Shown piece after piece: positions 1-7,294 of a DNA stretch of 16,238 nucleotides. Every line of letters starts with the position of its first letter. Position 1 is the first letter of the stretch. The position numbers and the translations under genes are program-made. The DNA comes from Yersinia kristensenii (lineage in GTDB: Bacteria > Pseudomonadota > Gammaproteobacteria > Enterobacterales > Enterobacteriaceae): the NCBI RefSeq assembly GCF_900460525.1, contig NZ_UHIY01000003.1, positions 1 to 16,238 on the forward strand. The letters run 5' to 3'. The notes below the pieces were generated by a model that saw only the letters and a list, made by a program, of their open reading frames with translations, did no database searches and was not told where the DNA came from.

Positions 1-1452
1 AAAGACGACGCAAAGAGATATGCTGCTGATGCACAGACCAGTGCGACAGCGGCGGCCGAAAGTCAGAGCACAGCCACAGAGAGTGAAAAGCGGGCCGCAT
101 CAAGCGCACATTCTGCAACAGTCAGCGCAGAACGCGCAGGAGAGCAAAGAAGCAGCACAACAGGCAGCCCAAAATGCACAGAACTGTCGCAATGAAGTAG
201 AGGAAGTTGCGAATAATTTGGCAAACGAAGTACAGACAAAAGCCCCTCTCGACAGCCCTGCATTGACAGGCACCCCCACAGCGCCCACACCTGATATATC
301 CGCGACAGGGGGAGAAGTGGCAACGGCTGAATTTGTCAAACAGGCGGTATCAGCGCTGGTTGACTCTTCACCCGAAGCACTGGATACATTGAATGAACTG
401 GCTGAAGCGTTGGGGAATGACCCGAATTTCGCCACCACAATGACAAATGCACTTGCGGGTAAGCAGCCATTAAACCCTGCTCTTACATCTCTATCCGGTC
501 TGGTTACAGCCGAGAACAAGCTGGCATATTTTAGTAATAAAAATGTGATGTCTCTCGCGAACCTGTCAGCGGTCGGGCGTGTGATTATTGGTCAGAACTC
601 AAAAAGTGAAGTGCTTGAGTATCTAGGTGCACTGAAGAGCACCAACAACCTGTCAGAAATTGCCACTGCCGGAACTGATGCACAGCAACAAACACGTCAG
701 CATCTGGGGCTGGGTGATGCAGCGACAATGAATGTTCAGTCGGATATCCATGACCGCACAGAGGGACGGCTGGCGTTACCGGGGCCTTTGGTTATGGAGC
801 GTATTTTCGGCAGAGCAAAACGTTCAGTGGAAATAACGGGCCAGCAGAATTTCTGGCATGGGTAAGGGAAACGCCACCCGGACGGTATTATGTTTCTCAG
901 TTTGCGGGCAGCCAACAAATTATACCGGGCGTGGTTTTTTCGGGAATGATTGAAATCATTATTCCGTCCACAGTAGGTCACAATGAAGACCAGAGGCAAA
1001 AAGGGAAGCTCATCCTGTTTAGCGGGGTTAATGGCGACCTTTATCTTAACCGGTTATATACCAATAGTATCAGCGCCGATGGCTTTATCGGTTGGGAAAA
1101 TCTCAAGTTAAAAATCAGTGATTTTACTAACGCATTGCGTTCAACCACCGGTAATTCGTGGAGGTCACCGGGTGTCGGCGGCCTAATTTTTGCGGCTTAC
1201 TGTGGTGATTCAGATAATGACAATCACCGTAACCTTCCCAGAGGAAAAGGTGTTTCAGGTTCGCGATTGGGAATGTTATCAATTTCAGCAAAATGTAGCA
1301 CATCAGGTTCTTATGCCTCCACGCCACAGTTTATTGTTACATCGCCAAACTCACACCCACAAGCAGGAAGTTTTATTGCACTTTCAGGTAGTGCCCTGAC
1401 AACAGTCAGCAAAACGGAAGCCTTTGTTGGACTATTCATACGCATAGCGTGA
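1..1452 (+). pseudogene. Phage side tail fibre, 5' partial and frameshifted
   Basis: Encodes the C-terminal part of a tail fibre, which would recognise the host surface. The first ~130 bases read in frame 1 as an Ala/Ser/Thr/Glu-rich repeat, typical of the coiled stalk of lambda Stf-like fibres. Near 100-140 the sense frame moves to frame 2, which continues through an Ala/Gln-rich stretch and a segment with LDSPALTGTP and ALDTLNELAEALG, common in fibres of Enterobacterales phages. At about 825 (ACGTTCAGTGG) the frame shifts again. With one more T the reading becomes AKRFSGNNGPAEFLAWV and continues without a stop to the TGA at 1450-1452. The tip domain (about 930-1452) is rich in Gly, Ser and Asn. 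The gene is cut by the window edge. Both shifts could be sequencing errors; if real, the fibre is inactive. The tail fibre call is firm, the receptor unknown. Confidence 0.85.
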
Positions 1453-1458
1453 GGTCAA

Positions 1459-1840
1459 ATGGACATTAAAAACATTCAATCCTCGCTATCTGGAAAGTGG
1501 GGCAATTGATTGCGAAGTTCAATTTGCAGGAATGGAGGAATACTTGTCCTATACTGCCACTCCCGACGATACCACCGAAACGGGACAGAGCATTTGGCGG
1601 GCACTGATCAGGGGAGATTATGGCAATATTGCCCCTTTTGAAGTCACCCCCGCAATATTACAGGCCGCCAGAGAGCAAAAATGGCAGGAAATCAACATGT
1701 GGCGACTGGAACAGGAGGCACAAAGTATCACTTTTGAATATGCAGGTCGGACATGGAATGCTGACCAACAGTCAATGGCGCGTTTATCTCCTGTGGCCGC
1801 TGTTGCTAACACAAACTCGCGTGATGTGATGTCGGGGTGA
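1459..1840 (+). pseudogene. Tail fibre assembly protein (Tfa/Caudo_TAP family), one-base frameshift
   Basis: Tail fibre assembly proteins are chaperones that help fibre trimers fold and attach. The ATG at 1459 lies 6 bases after the fibre stop and follows GAGG at a good distance. The first codons (MDIK) run into a shifted frame after a run of five A; with four A the product reads MDIKTFNPRYLESGAIDCEV and then GMEEYLSYTATPDDTTETG, continuing to the stop at 1838-1840. The C-terminal part has IAPFEVTPAILQAAREQKWQEIN followed by a Trp-rich segment, as in this family. The restored protein is about 126 residues, shorter than many Tfa proteins. The position directly behind the fibre gene supports the call. 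The shift may be a sequencing error. Confidence 0.8.
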
Positions 1841-1841
1841 T

Positions 1842-2018
1842 GTGAATAATAAATTAGTATCACTGAGCGTGGAACAACTCAAGGGGCTCAGTGAGGCAAT
1901 GGCACTGGCCTTGATGGAACATAATGACAGGATTTACCAGCGACAACGGGAAATGAAAGATGAGGTGGCGGGGTTAACGGACTTAAAACAAGTGAGGGAG
2001 TTTGTCGTTATTTGGTGA
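1842..2018 (+). CDS. Small hypothetical phage protein
   Basis: A 58-codon frame begins with GTG one base after the tail fibre assembly stop; GGGGTGAT upstream may act as a ribosome binding site. The product is charged and helical (SVEQLKGLSEAMALALMEHN, then a Gln/Arg/Glu/Lys-rich stretch). It has no membrane segment and no motif I recognise. Tight spacing suggests translation coupled to the tail genes. It is followed by the 2048-2074 hairpin. Function unknown; it could also be a decayed remnant. Confidence 0.5.
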   Translation: MNNKLVSLSVEQLKGLSEAMALALMEHNDRIYQRQREMKDEVAGLTDLKQVREFVVIW

Positions 2019-2047
2019 AATGCCGATTTGTACCGAAAAATGTTAAA

Positions 2048-2074
2048 GCCCCGAGTATCTAGGGGATTCGGGGC
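2048..2074 (-). terminator. Intrinsic terminator, possibly bidirectional
   Basis: GCCCCGA (2048-2054) pairs with TCGGGGC (2068-2074). Read on the - strand the stem is followed by a T-rich stretch (CTTTAACATTTTT), and it lies just beyond the end of the membrane toxin gene. On + it follows the tail gene cluster, so it may serve both sides. Confidence 0.6.
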
Positions 2075-2089
2075 ATTGTATAAGTAATG

Positions 2090-2473
2090 TTATTCTTTGC
2101 GAGATGTAGAAGAGGGGAATAATCCTCTTATTACGCCCAAAAAGGCAGCAAAAACATTAAGAGTAACAGCGGTGGTAATTGCTATAAGCACTTTATCTGA
2201 AAAAATATCAACACCAATCAGAGAGAACCATCCTTGAATAAAAAGAAGTAATGCCCAACCATAGAGTGATTTTTTGGCTACTTTGTAGGCTTTCTCTGCG
2301 AAAACCTCCCTGAGCTTTCTATAAGATTTTGCATCTTCTACTAGCTGAGGTGCAATATCGTCAGCGCCGGTAGAGGATTCACTACAAGGAGGTTCATCAC
2401 GAAGACTTGGTGTTGATAATGAACCCAGTGATTCTTTCCCGCTGGGGATTGAGATATCTTCGAGCCAAGACAT
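2090..2473 (-). CDS. Putative membrane toxin of a PanAT-like toxin-antitoxin pair
   Basis: A 127-residue protein. Residues 1-50 are polar and rich in Ser and Pro, residues 50-70 form a charged helix (RKLREVFAEKAYKVAKKS), and two hydrophobic helices lie at about 71-88 and 95-118, followed by a short polar tail. It starts in a TAATG overlap with the Panacea-domain gene upstream, so the two are translationally coupled. Panacea (DUF4065) antitoxins are known to pair with varied toxins, some of which act on membranes (the PanAT study). From that context I infer a membrane-disrupting toxin or abortive-infection effector. No enzymatic motif is visible. Alternative: a small accessory membrane protein. 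The pair is convergent with the tail genes, which suits a phage-borne moron. Confidence 0.6.
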   Translation of the reverse strand: MSWLEDISIPSGKESLGSLSTPSLRDEPPCSESSTGADDIAPQLVEDAKSYRKLREVFAEKAYKVAKKSLYGWALLLFIQGWFSLIGVDIFSDKVLIAITTAVTLNVFAAFLGVIRGLFPSSTSRKE

Positions 2474-2941
2474 TAGTGAATAAATTCCGCCATATCTTTG
2501 TGTGATATAGGTCCACCGTCAGTAGCCCCTTTGCTCCATGCTGTATTGGGGGCATGAGTCATGCTCGATAATTCAGGGCCGCTATATTCACCATACACTT
2601 CGATGATTTTATCGACGAGTTTTCTGGTTTCCTCATCATCTTTCTGAATAGATGGCGTTATACGTTCAAAGTCGCCATCGCTTTCTTGAATAAAGCTAAT
2701 CTTGCTATCTATTTCATTGGCACCGTATTTTTTTAGTAGCCTATAATGTTGGTATAACTGGTCCAAATTTCCAGCGAGCAAACAGATCATCAAAAAGTGG
2801 TGTTCCTCCACGCAATTTCAGATGCCATGACTGTGTGTAAAACAGTAATTTTTGCAGTTTCATTGGCGTGAGCTCTTTAAGCTCACCTTTGAGTGCCTTT
2901 TCAATGAAGGCATTTGCTACTGCAACAGCTGAATAAGCCAT
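2473..2941 (-). pseudogene. Panacea/SocA-like (DUF4065) antitoxin, internally frameshifted
   Basis: The start at 2941 is chosen because AGGGGG lies six bases upstream and the product then begins MAYSAVAVANAFIEKA as in this family. The upstream in-frame extension (to 3136) has no family features. The N-terminal half carries LTPMKLQKLLFYTQSWHL and FDDLFARWKFGPVIP, the hallmark of the Panacea/SocA domain. The frame then hits TAG near 2743 while the sense continues in another frame as YQHYRLLKKYG, ending MAEFIH at 2473. Such proteins neutralise a cognate toxin by direct binding. Both frames read sense across the same bases (ATACCAACATTAT), which suggests loss of one copy of an 11-bp tandem repeat. 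If the break is real, the neighbouring toxin would be left without a full antitoxin, which is hard to tolerate unless the toxin is silent. Confidence 0.7.
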
Positions 2942-3339
2942 GTTATGCCCCCTATCCCATTGGTTCAGTGGATATTTTCTACTCTTTGTATAGTCGTTAT
3001 GGTGCAAAATATGCTGTTCTTGTTTTTTAGTGTCAACAGGCTTCGAAAAAATTTTTCCAGAGGATAAGTCAGTGTTTCTGTGGGGGAGGGATGAAGCCTT
3101 GTGGGCAGCAGCTAGATATTGTGTAACCAGCACCATCTAAAAGTGGTTGGCCGTACAGTTGTACTGTGTTGAAAATTTCGGTCCGAGCCAGAAGTAGTTT
3201 AATGTCTGTTTTTGCTCATAGCAGGCCTGACAGCAATTCAGACAGGCTGCTTTGTGCCAGAAGCGGAAGTTTGCGATTTTAACTTATAGACAGTTAATTG
3301 AGTATATCATCTGGAATATTTAGTCCTACAATTGAATCA
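2942..3339. other. Gene-free stretch upstream of the antitoxin
   Basis: No convincing gene. An imperfect hairpin (AGCAGGCCTG near 3220 with CAGGCTGCT near 3247, one bulge) lies in the middle; no T-run follows it, so I do not call it a terminator. The antitoxin promoter should lie here, but I see no clear -35/-10 pair. Confidence 0.4.
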
Positions 3340-3648
3340 CTATTGGTCGCATTACATACTCACTTCAAGTGTTAGATATTAATCAGAATCTAAACGTACA
3401 CTCAGAAAATATCAGTGAAATTAACTTTATTCGGTGGTATGAATCAGAAACTCTTACGTTTAAAAAAATACCAGCCCGATACCACACAAAGAACATCTTG
3501 TAAGTTACATAACGTAGTGCTGAATTGGGGAGTTTACGGATTGACTCAAAAAAGACCGACGATTTTAATAAAATACTTCATATGCTTAAATGGAAAAGTA
3601 GATGTAATTAATATTGGACTTATTAGTGAGGCTCCTACTAAAAATTAG
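3340..3648 (+). pseudogene. Decayed ORF remnant, function unknown
   Basis: Protein-like sequence appears in alternating frames. About 3342-3499 reads ...DINQNLNVHSENISEINFIRWYE... and then LTFKKIPARYHTKNIL followed by TAA. Roughly 3520-3615 reads ELGSLRIDSKKTDDFNKILH in a frame ending in TAA. A third frame is open from 3415 to 3648 but is Ile/Leu/Lys-rich and less protein-like. There is no good start or ribosome binding site. I do not recognise the family. The most economical reading is the remains of a gene on + that has suffered several indels, next to the retron effector which points toward it. Confidence 0.25.
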
Positions 3649-3685
3649 AACTTCAATATCAGCACGGCTAATCCACTCATTAATT

Positions 3686-4387
3686 TTAAATGTATTTCCT
3701 TTCAATTTTACTCAACTCCACAACCTGATGGCTAAATGATAGATTCACTGTATCAATATACTCAAAAACTTGCCCCTCAATATCGATAAAAGTGTTTTTT
3801 GGACCATTGCTAATGCGTATGCCTATTTCACCAAGTACTGTGATTATTTTTCTTTGATGGGTTTTATATTTGTAATCTTTATTTTCATCAGTTATGTATG
3901 CATTCGCCTCATTAATAACATCCTGAATATTATTGATTATAGCCAGGTAATGATCAGATACGGAAATATCCCCATCTTTTGCCTTTGGAAACATTATCTT
4001 ATACCACCGAAATAGGTTTATACCTTCAGGGTAGATACTCGTTCTTTTGGAAAGTTCAGCACTAGAGAATTCGCGAAACATTGTAAGGTGAGCAGTGTAA
4101 TTACTATTATTATTATTTTTAACACCGGAATAATAAGTCATCAAGGCAATAATTACACCAAAAACAGTTACAAAAGTCGTCATTAGGTAACCAAATGCTT
4201 GAAAATACAGCGTAATTCCTGAGACCTCTTTTGCAAGATTTTCCAGACATTGACTACTAAGGCAAAAACTTCTTTCATAAAGTCTTTTACCATCAATCGT
4301 CTGATACAATGATATGATTGTAAAAATAACAAAAATAATGGTTGCGAATACAACTATATAAATTAACGCTTTTAACTTCCCATTCAC
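3686..4387 (-). CDS. Retron effector: two-transmembrane-helix protein (Ec48/Eco6-like architecture)
   Basis: A 233-residue protein with two strongly hydrophobic helices at about residues 6-28 and 61-86, separated by a short segment holding two cysteines (C42, C47). The C-terminal ~145 residues are soluble and mixed charged/aromatic. The start is GTG at 4387, in a GTGA overlap with the RT stop, so translation is coupled. In the Ec48 retron, a small protein with two membrane helices sits beside the RT and is released to damage the inner membrane when RecBCD is inhibited by phage. Topology, size and position match that arrangement; that it acts the same way is inference. The ORF is intact even though the RT is not. 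A putative remnant lies beyond its 3' end. Confidence 0.7.
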   Translation of the reverse strand: MNGKLKALIYIVVFATIIFVIFTIISLYQTIDGKRLYERSFCLSSQCLENLAKEVSGITLYFQAFGYLMTTFVTVFGVIIALMTYYSGVKNNNNSNYTAHLTMFREFSSAELSKRTSIYPEGINLFRWYKIMFPKAKDGDISVSDHYLAIINNIQDVINEANAYITDENKDYKYKTHQRKIITVLGEIGIRISNGPKNTFIDIEGQVFEYIDTVNLSFSHQVVELSKIERKYI

Positions 4388-5566
4388 GCTGGCTTTACCT
4401 TTTTTAATCGTTCTTTAAACGTATCGACTATTCTATCAAATACTTTCGAGCGAGTTAGAATGATTAATTTATATAATGTAAGATTATATTTTCTCTTATA
4501 CCAATGTTTGTTGCCATTGCCTTTTGAACATGAAGTTTCGAGACTAGTTACAGCAGACTCAACAATTGTAATATCTCTTGGTGATGGCATTGGTTTTATT
4601 GCCAACAACTGTTCTTTAAATAACTCATACTTATCATGACCAACACGCCCTAGCTTTTTATGCGTCCCATGCATCTGTTAAATTCTTTTCTGTATGCCAT
4701 GCTTGTTTTGGTGTTGTTTTTTACAGCAAGTTTTTTGAGATTATGTAGAGACGCTCTAATACGCTTCACTTCATCGCTAGGTACGTGGGGAATTGTAATC
4801 CACTCGTAACCCATGTATTTTTATCGGCTCTGATGAACAGTGAAATATTTTAGTCTTACGTTTATTTACAGGTAAATCATGAGTGGAAAGCATATTTTCA
4901 ATATGACTTAATATTTGCGTAAAATCATAACCATTAATTTGTGATGATACAGTAATATCATCAACTAAACGGGTGTATACAAGATTTTTTCTTATGGCTC
5001 TTTGATAAACATTCCTTCTTGTGCGTAAAGACATAGAGTTGCTATATAACTTGATGTTAATGCTCCCTGAACTACAAAGTCACCCTTACAACATAAATTT
5101 GTGACATATTCCAAAGCTTCGTCTCGAATATTCAACACATTGTTAAATACATCACGAACCAAATCCTTATGAATATTATCAAAGAAATTACTTATATCTA
5201 CTTTTAAAACTGTTTTTGCTCCACAATGAGCCTTTGCACAGGATACATAATCGCGTTTGATATTGGAATTTGCACCATCATTTTTACCAGGTACAGAACC
5301 AAAAAGAAACGGAGGGAAAATCACTAATTCTTTGAAAATTCTCTTGTTAATTCGAGATTGTAACAATCTCATCTTTGGATGAAGGGAGTAGACTACTCTT
5401 TTACTTCCATCTGCTTTTGGAAGTTCTTTTCTTACGTATTTTTCATCTTCCGGTAGTGCTGCAATTCCATTCAACTCATCAATTGAGATAGATAAAGTTT
5501 CAGCTAGTTTCTGAAGCGGTTGAAATAGGGGCTTTTGATTTACTGTATGGTTTGGAATTTGTCCAT
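4384..5566 (-). pseudogene. Retron reverse transcriptase, four frameshifts
   Basis: A retron RT uses the adjacent ncRNA as primer and template to make msDNA and holds the effector in check. The start is ATG at 5566 behind GGTGA. Reading it needs frame changes near 5543 (stop TAA at 5542), about 5012, about 4788 and about 4653, each one base and the last three in or beside short homopolymers. Pieces in order: LFQPLQKLAETLSISIDEL; DGSKRVVYSLHPKMR; a retron-type xAxxH element (CAKAHCGAK); first catalytic Asp in VLKVDISNFFDN; VQGALTSSYIATL; catalytic RLVDDITVSS (retron form of YxDD); IKIHGLRVD in place of VTG; and a basic C-terminal extension with KLGRVGHDKYELF and MPSPRDI. The restored length is about 394 residues. 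Group II intron maturase and DGR types are unlikely given the retron motifs. As written the gene cannot give a full enzyme. Confidence 0.85.
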
Positions 5567-5780
5567 AATTTCACCAAACAAAGTTACGTACGGTCTACCC
5601 CATGCTCAGGTGGAGACAACAAAGATGTTTACATCAACAATCGTCAGTAGCAGCCAGTGTTGTCTTTTCGACCGTACGTAATGTCGTCGGCTACGGCACC
5701 ATCGTAGGTGGCGATGGTGGGGCCTTACCGATAGGTCCATAAAGGACGCTTTAATTAAAAAGCAAAATCTAACGATTTAA
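5567..5780 (-). ncRNA. Candidate retron msr-msd ncRNA
   Basis: This lies directly upstream of the RT start, where retron ncRNAs sit. It contains a long hairpin: TTACGTACGGTC (5584-5595) pairs perfectly with 5670-5681, and AGACAACA (5614-5621) pairs with TGTTGTCT (5658-5665). Further 5' on the - strand is a second hairpin, CACCATCG (about 5697-5704) with CGATGGTG (about 5712-5719), and a weaker GTCC/GGAC hairpin. I read the long hairpin as the msd and the smaller ones as msr. The priming guanosine and the a1/a2 repeat are not certain: a 7-bp match (TGAAATT near 5835 with the region just before the RT start) is the only a1 candidate found, so the 5' limit could lie near 5850. The position and strong structure support the call. 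Confidence 0.65.
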
Positions 5781-6080
5781 AAAGTTGATTGTCACATACT
5801 AAGCGGAACGCTAGTGCTACGTGTATGTTGCAATGAAATTTATCAGATTTCAACCAAATTTTATTGCAATTGAGACTTGCATGGTCGCGCAATACTTTCC
5901 CAGCCAGACCTTATCTCTTTAAATGGTGCTTACTCTTTAATGTCCGCTCCTAGTAAATCGCGAACTTCCGCTCCTCGCTCTTAGCTGACGGTTGGCTATT
6001 TATAACTAGTCTTGTCACTACGAAATCCTTTGAGAAGTTTGATATTACATGTTCGGTAGAATAATTAAGCGACAGGTTTG
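5781..6080. other. Gene-free stretch upstream of the retron
   Basis: No ORF with protein-like content on either strand. It probably holds the retron promoter; a TATAAAT box on - near 6000 has no well-spaced -35. Part of it may be the 5' end of the msr transcript. Confidence 0.4.
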
Positions 6081-6102
6081 AAACCCTCGTTCCCGAGGGT
6101 TT
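6081..6102 (-). terminator. Hairpin terminator of the antirepressor operon
   Basis: AAACCCTCG (6081-6089) and CGAGGGTTT (6094-6102) form a perfect 9-bp stem with a 4-base loop. It lies 26 bases beyond the antirepressor stop and could work on both strands, with short T-rich tails on each. Confidence 0.6.
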
Positions 6103-6127
6103 TCGCCAAAAAATAGAAACAGAGAAA

Positions 6128-6723
6128 TTATTTTAACTTAAGGTGATTTCTGTTGATTCTACTGAGCTTTAGAAATTGGTCTAGCGTCATTTTCATCATA
6201 TCTTCGCTATGAATAACCAGATATCCAGCTTTTTCGGCGCACTCTTTGAAAGTCTCGAATGAAAGAAAGCATTCATCTTCCCTGGGCATTCGCACGCTAA
6301 CAACTTTTCCATCTCTTACTGTGGTGAGAAAGGAATAATTTAAACGATTGGGAATTTGTTGCGGGGAGGGTAAACGATGCTCTTTGTTTTGGCTAAAGTA
6401 GCAGTCTTCCAGTTTTTCGAACACTTCCCAAGCTTGGTTTGTTTCAAGCATTTTGGCATGACGGGCAGCACCGCGTTCTGTCCAGAGAATGAGGGAACGA
6501 GTTTTGGGGAAATTTGTGAGTAACCGAAAGTTACCCGCAAATTTTTCAGGTCATCTCCAACTAGCTTGAAGTAATGTTTTCCATCCTCGAAGCGAGTCTG
6601 GTTTCGGGAGTAGTTCATCTTGATGTTCGAAACATCGGTGCCATACAGTTGTGCTAGTAACTCAGTAGTAATAACAGGGATTTGATTATGCAGAATTGGT
6701 TTCAGCGTATCGATGCTGCTCAT
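6128..6723 (-). pseudogene. ORF6N-domain antirepressor (Ant-like), one-base frameshift
   Basis: Phage antirepressors inactivate the prophage repressor or otherwise trigger lytic genes. From ATG 6723 the protein reads through the ORF6N domain (VITTELLAQLYGTDVSNIK, FEDGKHYFKLVGDDLKNLR) to about residue 73. At TTTCCCCAAAA (about 6510) the frame changes. One extra base gives SPKTRSLILWTERGAARHAK, the usual continuation of this family, then NQAWEVFEKLEDCYFSQ and a C-terminal region to 6128. The restored length is 198 residues. Its start overlaps the stop of the preceding small gene (ATGA), so it is coupled. Together with the C4-like RNA upstream this resembles the P1/P7 c4-icd-ant arrangement. The shift could be a sequencing error or, less likely, a programmed slip. 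Confidence 0.75.
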
Positions 6724-6911
6724 TTGGCACCTCCCATCACTACTTTAGCGACAAGAGAAGTTTTAGCATTAGATACGGCCTGATCATGGCTGGCAATACG
6801 CATTGCCTCGCGCTCTATAGCTTCGGCCAGCCGGAAACGATCAGCATATGAAGATTTTTTGAGAAGGATTTTTACAAGGTTGACGTAATAGTTATGAGGA
6901 AGGTTTGTCAT
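6720..6911 (-). CDS. Small leader gene of the antirepressor operon (icd position)
   Basis: The best start is ATG 6911, preceded by GGAGG with a 5-base spacer, giving 63 residues (MTNLPHNYYVNLVKILL, then a basic helix and ASHDQAVSNAKTSLVAKVV). The same frame is open upstream to 7070 (GTG 7070, ATG 7067). That extension, with MALSAVTSPINVGRATNTTP, resembles the N-terminal part of Ash/Icd-like phage proteins, so a longer 115-116 residue product is possible. The stop overlaps the antirepressor ATG. By position it corresponds to icd (a cell-division inhibitor in P1) in a C4-regulated operon. I do not see enough similarity to assign that activity. The GGAGG site has partial complementarity to the C4-like RNA loop. 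Confidence 0.55.
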   Translation of the reverse strand: MTNLPHNYYVNLVKILLKKSSYADRFRLAEAIEREAMRIASHDQAVSNAKTSLVAKVVMGGAK

Positions 6912-7084
6912 AACGACCTCCGTTGCTTTTTTCGAATTACCACAATTGGGTGTGGTGCCAGGAGGTTCGAAACGGCGCAACAGAAGCCGCGGACTTATTT
7001 CCCTTTCGGGTGTTGTATTCGTCGCCCTCCCGACATTGATCGGGGATGTGACCGCACTTAGTGCCATCACTAAATGATGGGCAT

Positions 7085-7164
7085 AAAAAATCCAACACTG
7101 ACGGGGTTGGGGGTGACCGCTGTTACGAGGTTTCGACGCCTCTAGGCGGAGTATAGTCAGTGTT
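7085..7164 (-). ncRNA. C4/CI-like antisense immunity RNA
   Basis: On the - strand AACACTGAC (7164-7156) and GTCAGTGTT (7102-7094) form a perfect 9-bp stem enclosing about 53 bases, with an inner CGCC-TAGA-GGCG hairpin (7148-7137). A run of six T follows directly (7090-7085). C4 RNAs of P1/P7 and the CI RNA of P4 are structured ~70-90 nt RNAs lying just upstream of icd/ant or replication genes, whose translation they block. Size, hairpin layout and the downstream antirepressor operon agree. The loop ACCTCG can pair with the GAGGT of the ribosome binding site at 6915-6922. A caution: a strong promoter at 7150-7179 would start transcription inside this element. Confidence 0.6.
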
Positions 7165-7179
7165 AGATATTTGAGTCAA
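7150..7179 (-). promoter_or_regulatory. Sigma-70 promoter in front of the C4-antirepressor region
   Basis: TTGACT (7179-7174) and TATACT (7155-7150), each five of six to consensus, with an 18-bp spacer, read leftward on the - strand into the C4-like RNA, leader gene and antirepressor. One arm of the 9-bp inverted repeat lies in its spacer. Confidence 0.6.
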
Positions 7180-7294
7180 TCGTTGGGTGGTGAGACGTAT
7201 AGGGTTGGAACTACCGGATCACCGACCGGCGAGCTTTTTAGCTCTCTGTACGCCCCACCATTGAATAGGGAGTGTCACTATTCCTGCCAGAGAA

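Noticed and set aside
2942..3136. N-terminal extension of the Panacea-domain gene
   Set aside because: No family features, and a good ribosome binding site precedes the ATG at 2941.
4384..5566. RT as a group II intron maturase or diversity-generating retroelement
   Set aside because: Retron-type xAxxH and RLVDD motifs, an adjacent msd-like hairpin and a coupled effector are present. There is no intron domain V/VI, no maturase/HNH domain and no template/variable repeat seen near the tail fibre.
6340..6520. Out-of-frame tail of the first antirepressor frame as a real C-terminus
   Set aside because: The other frame carries the conserved LILWTERGAARHAK continuation; the in-frame tail is Lys/Pro-rich and not family-like.
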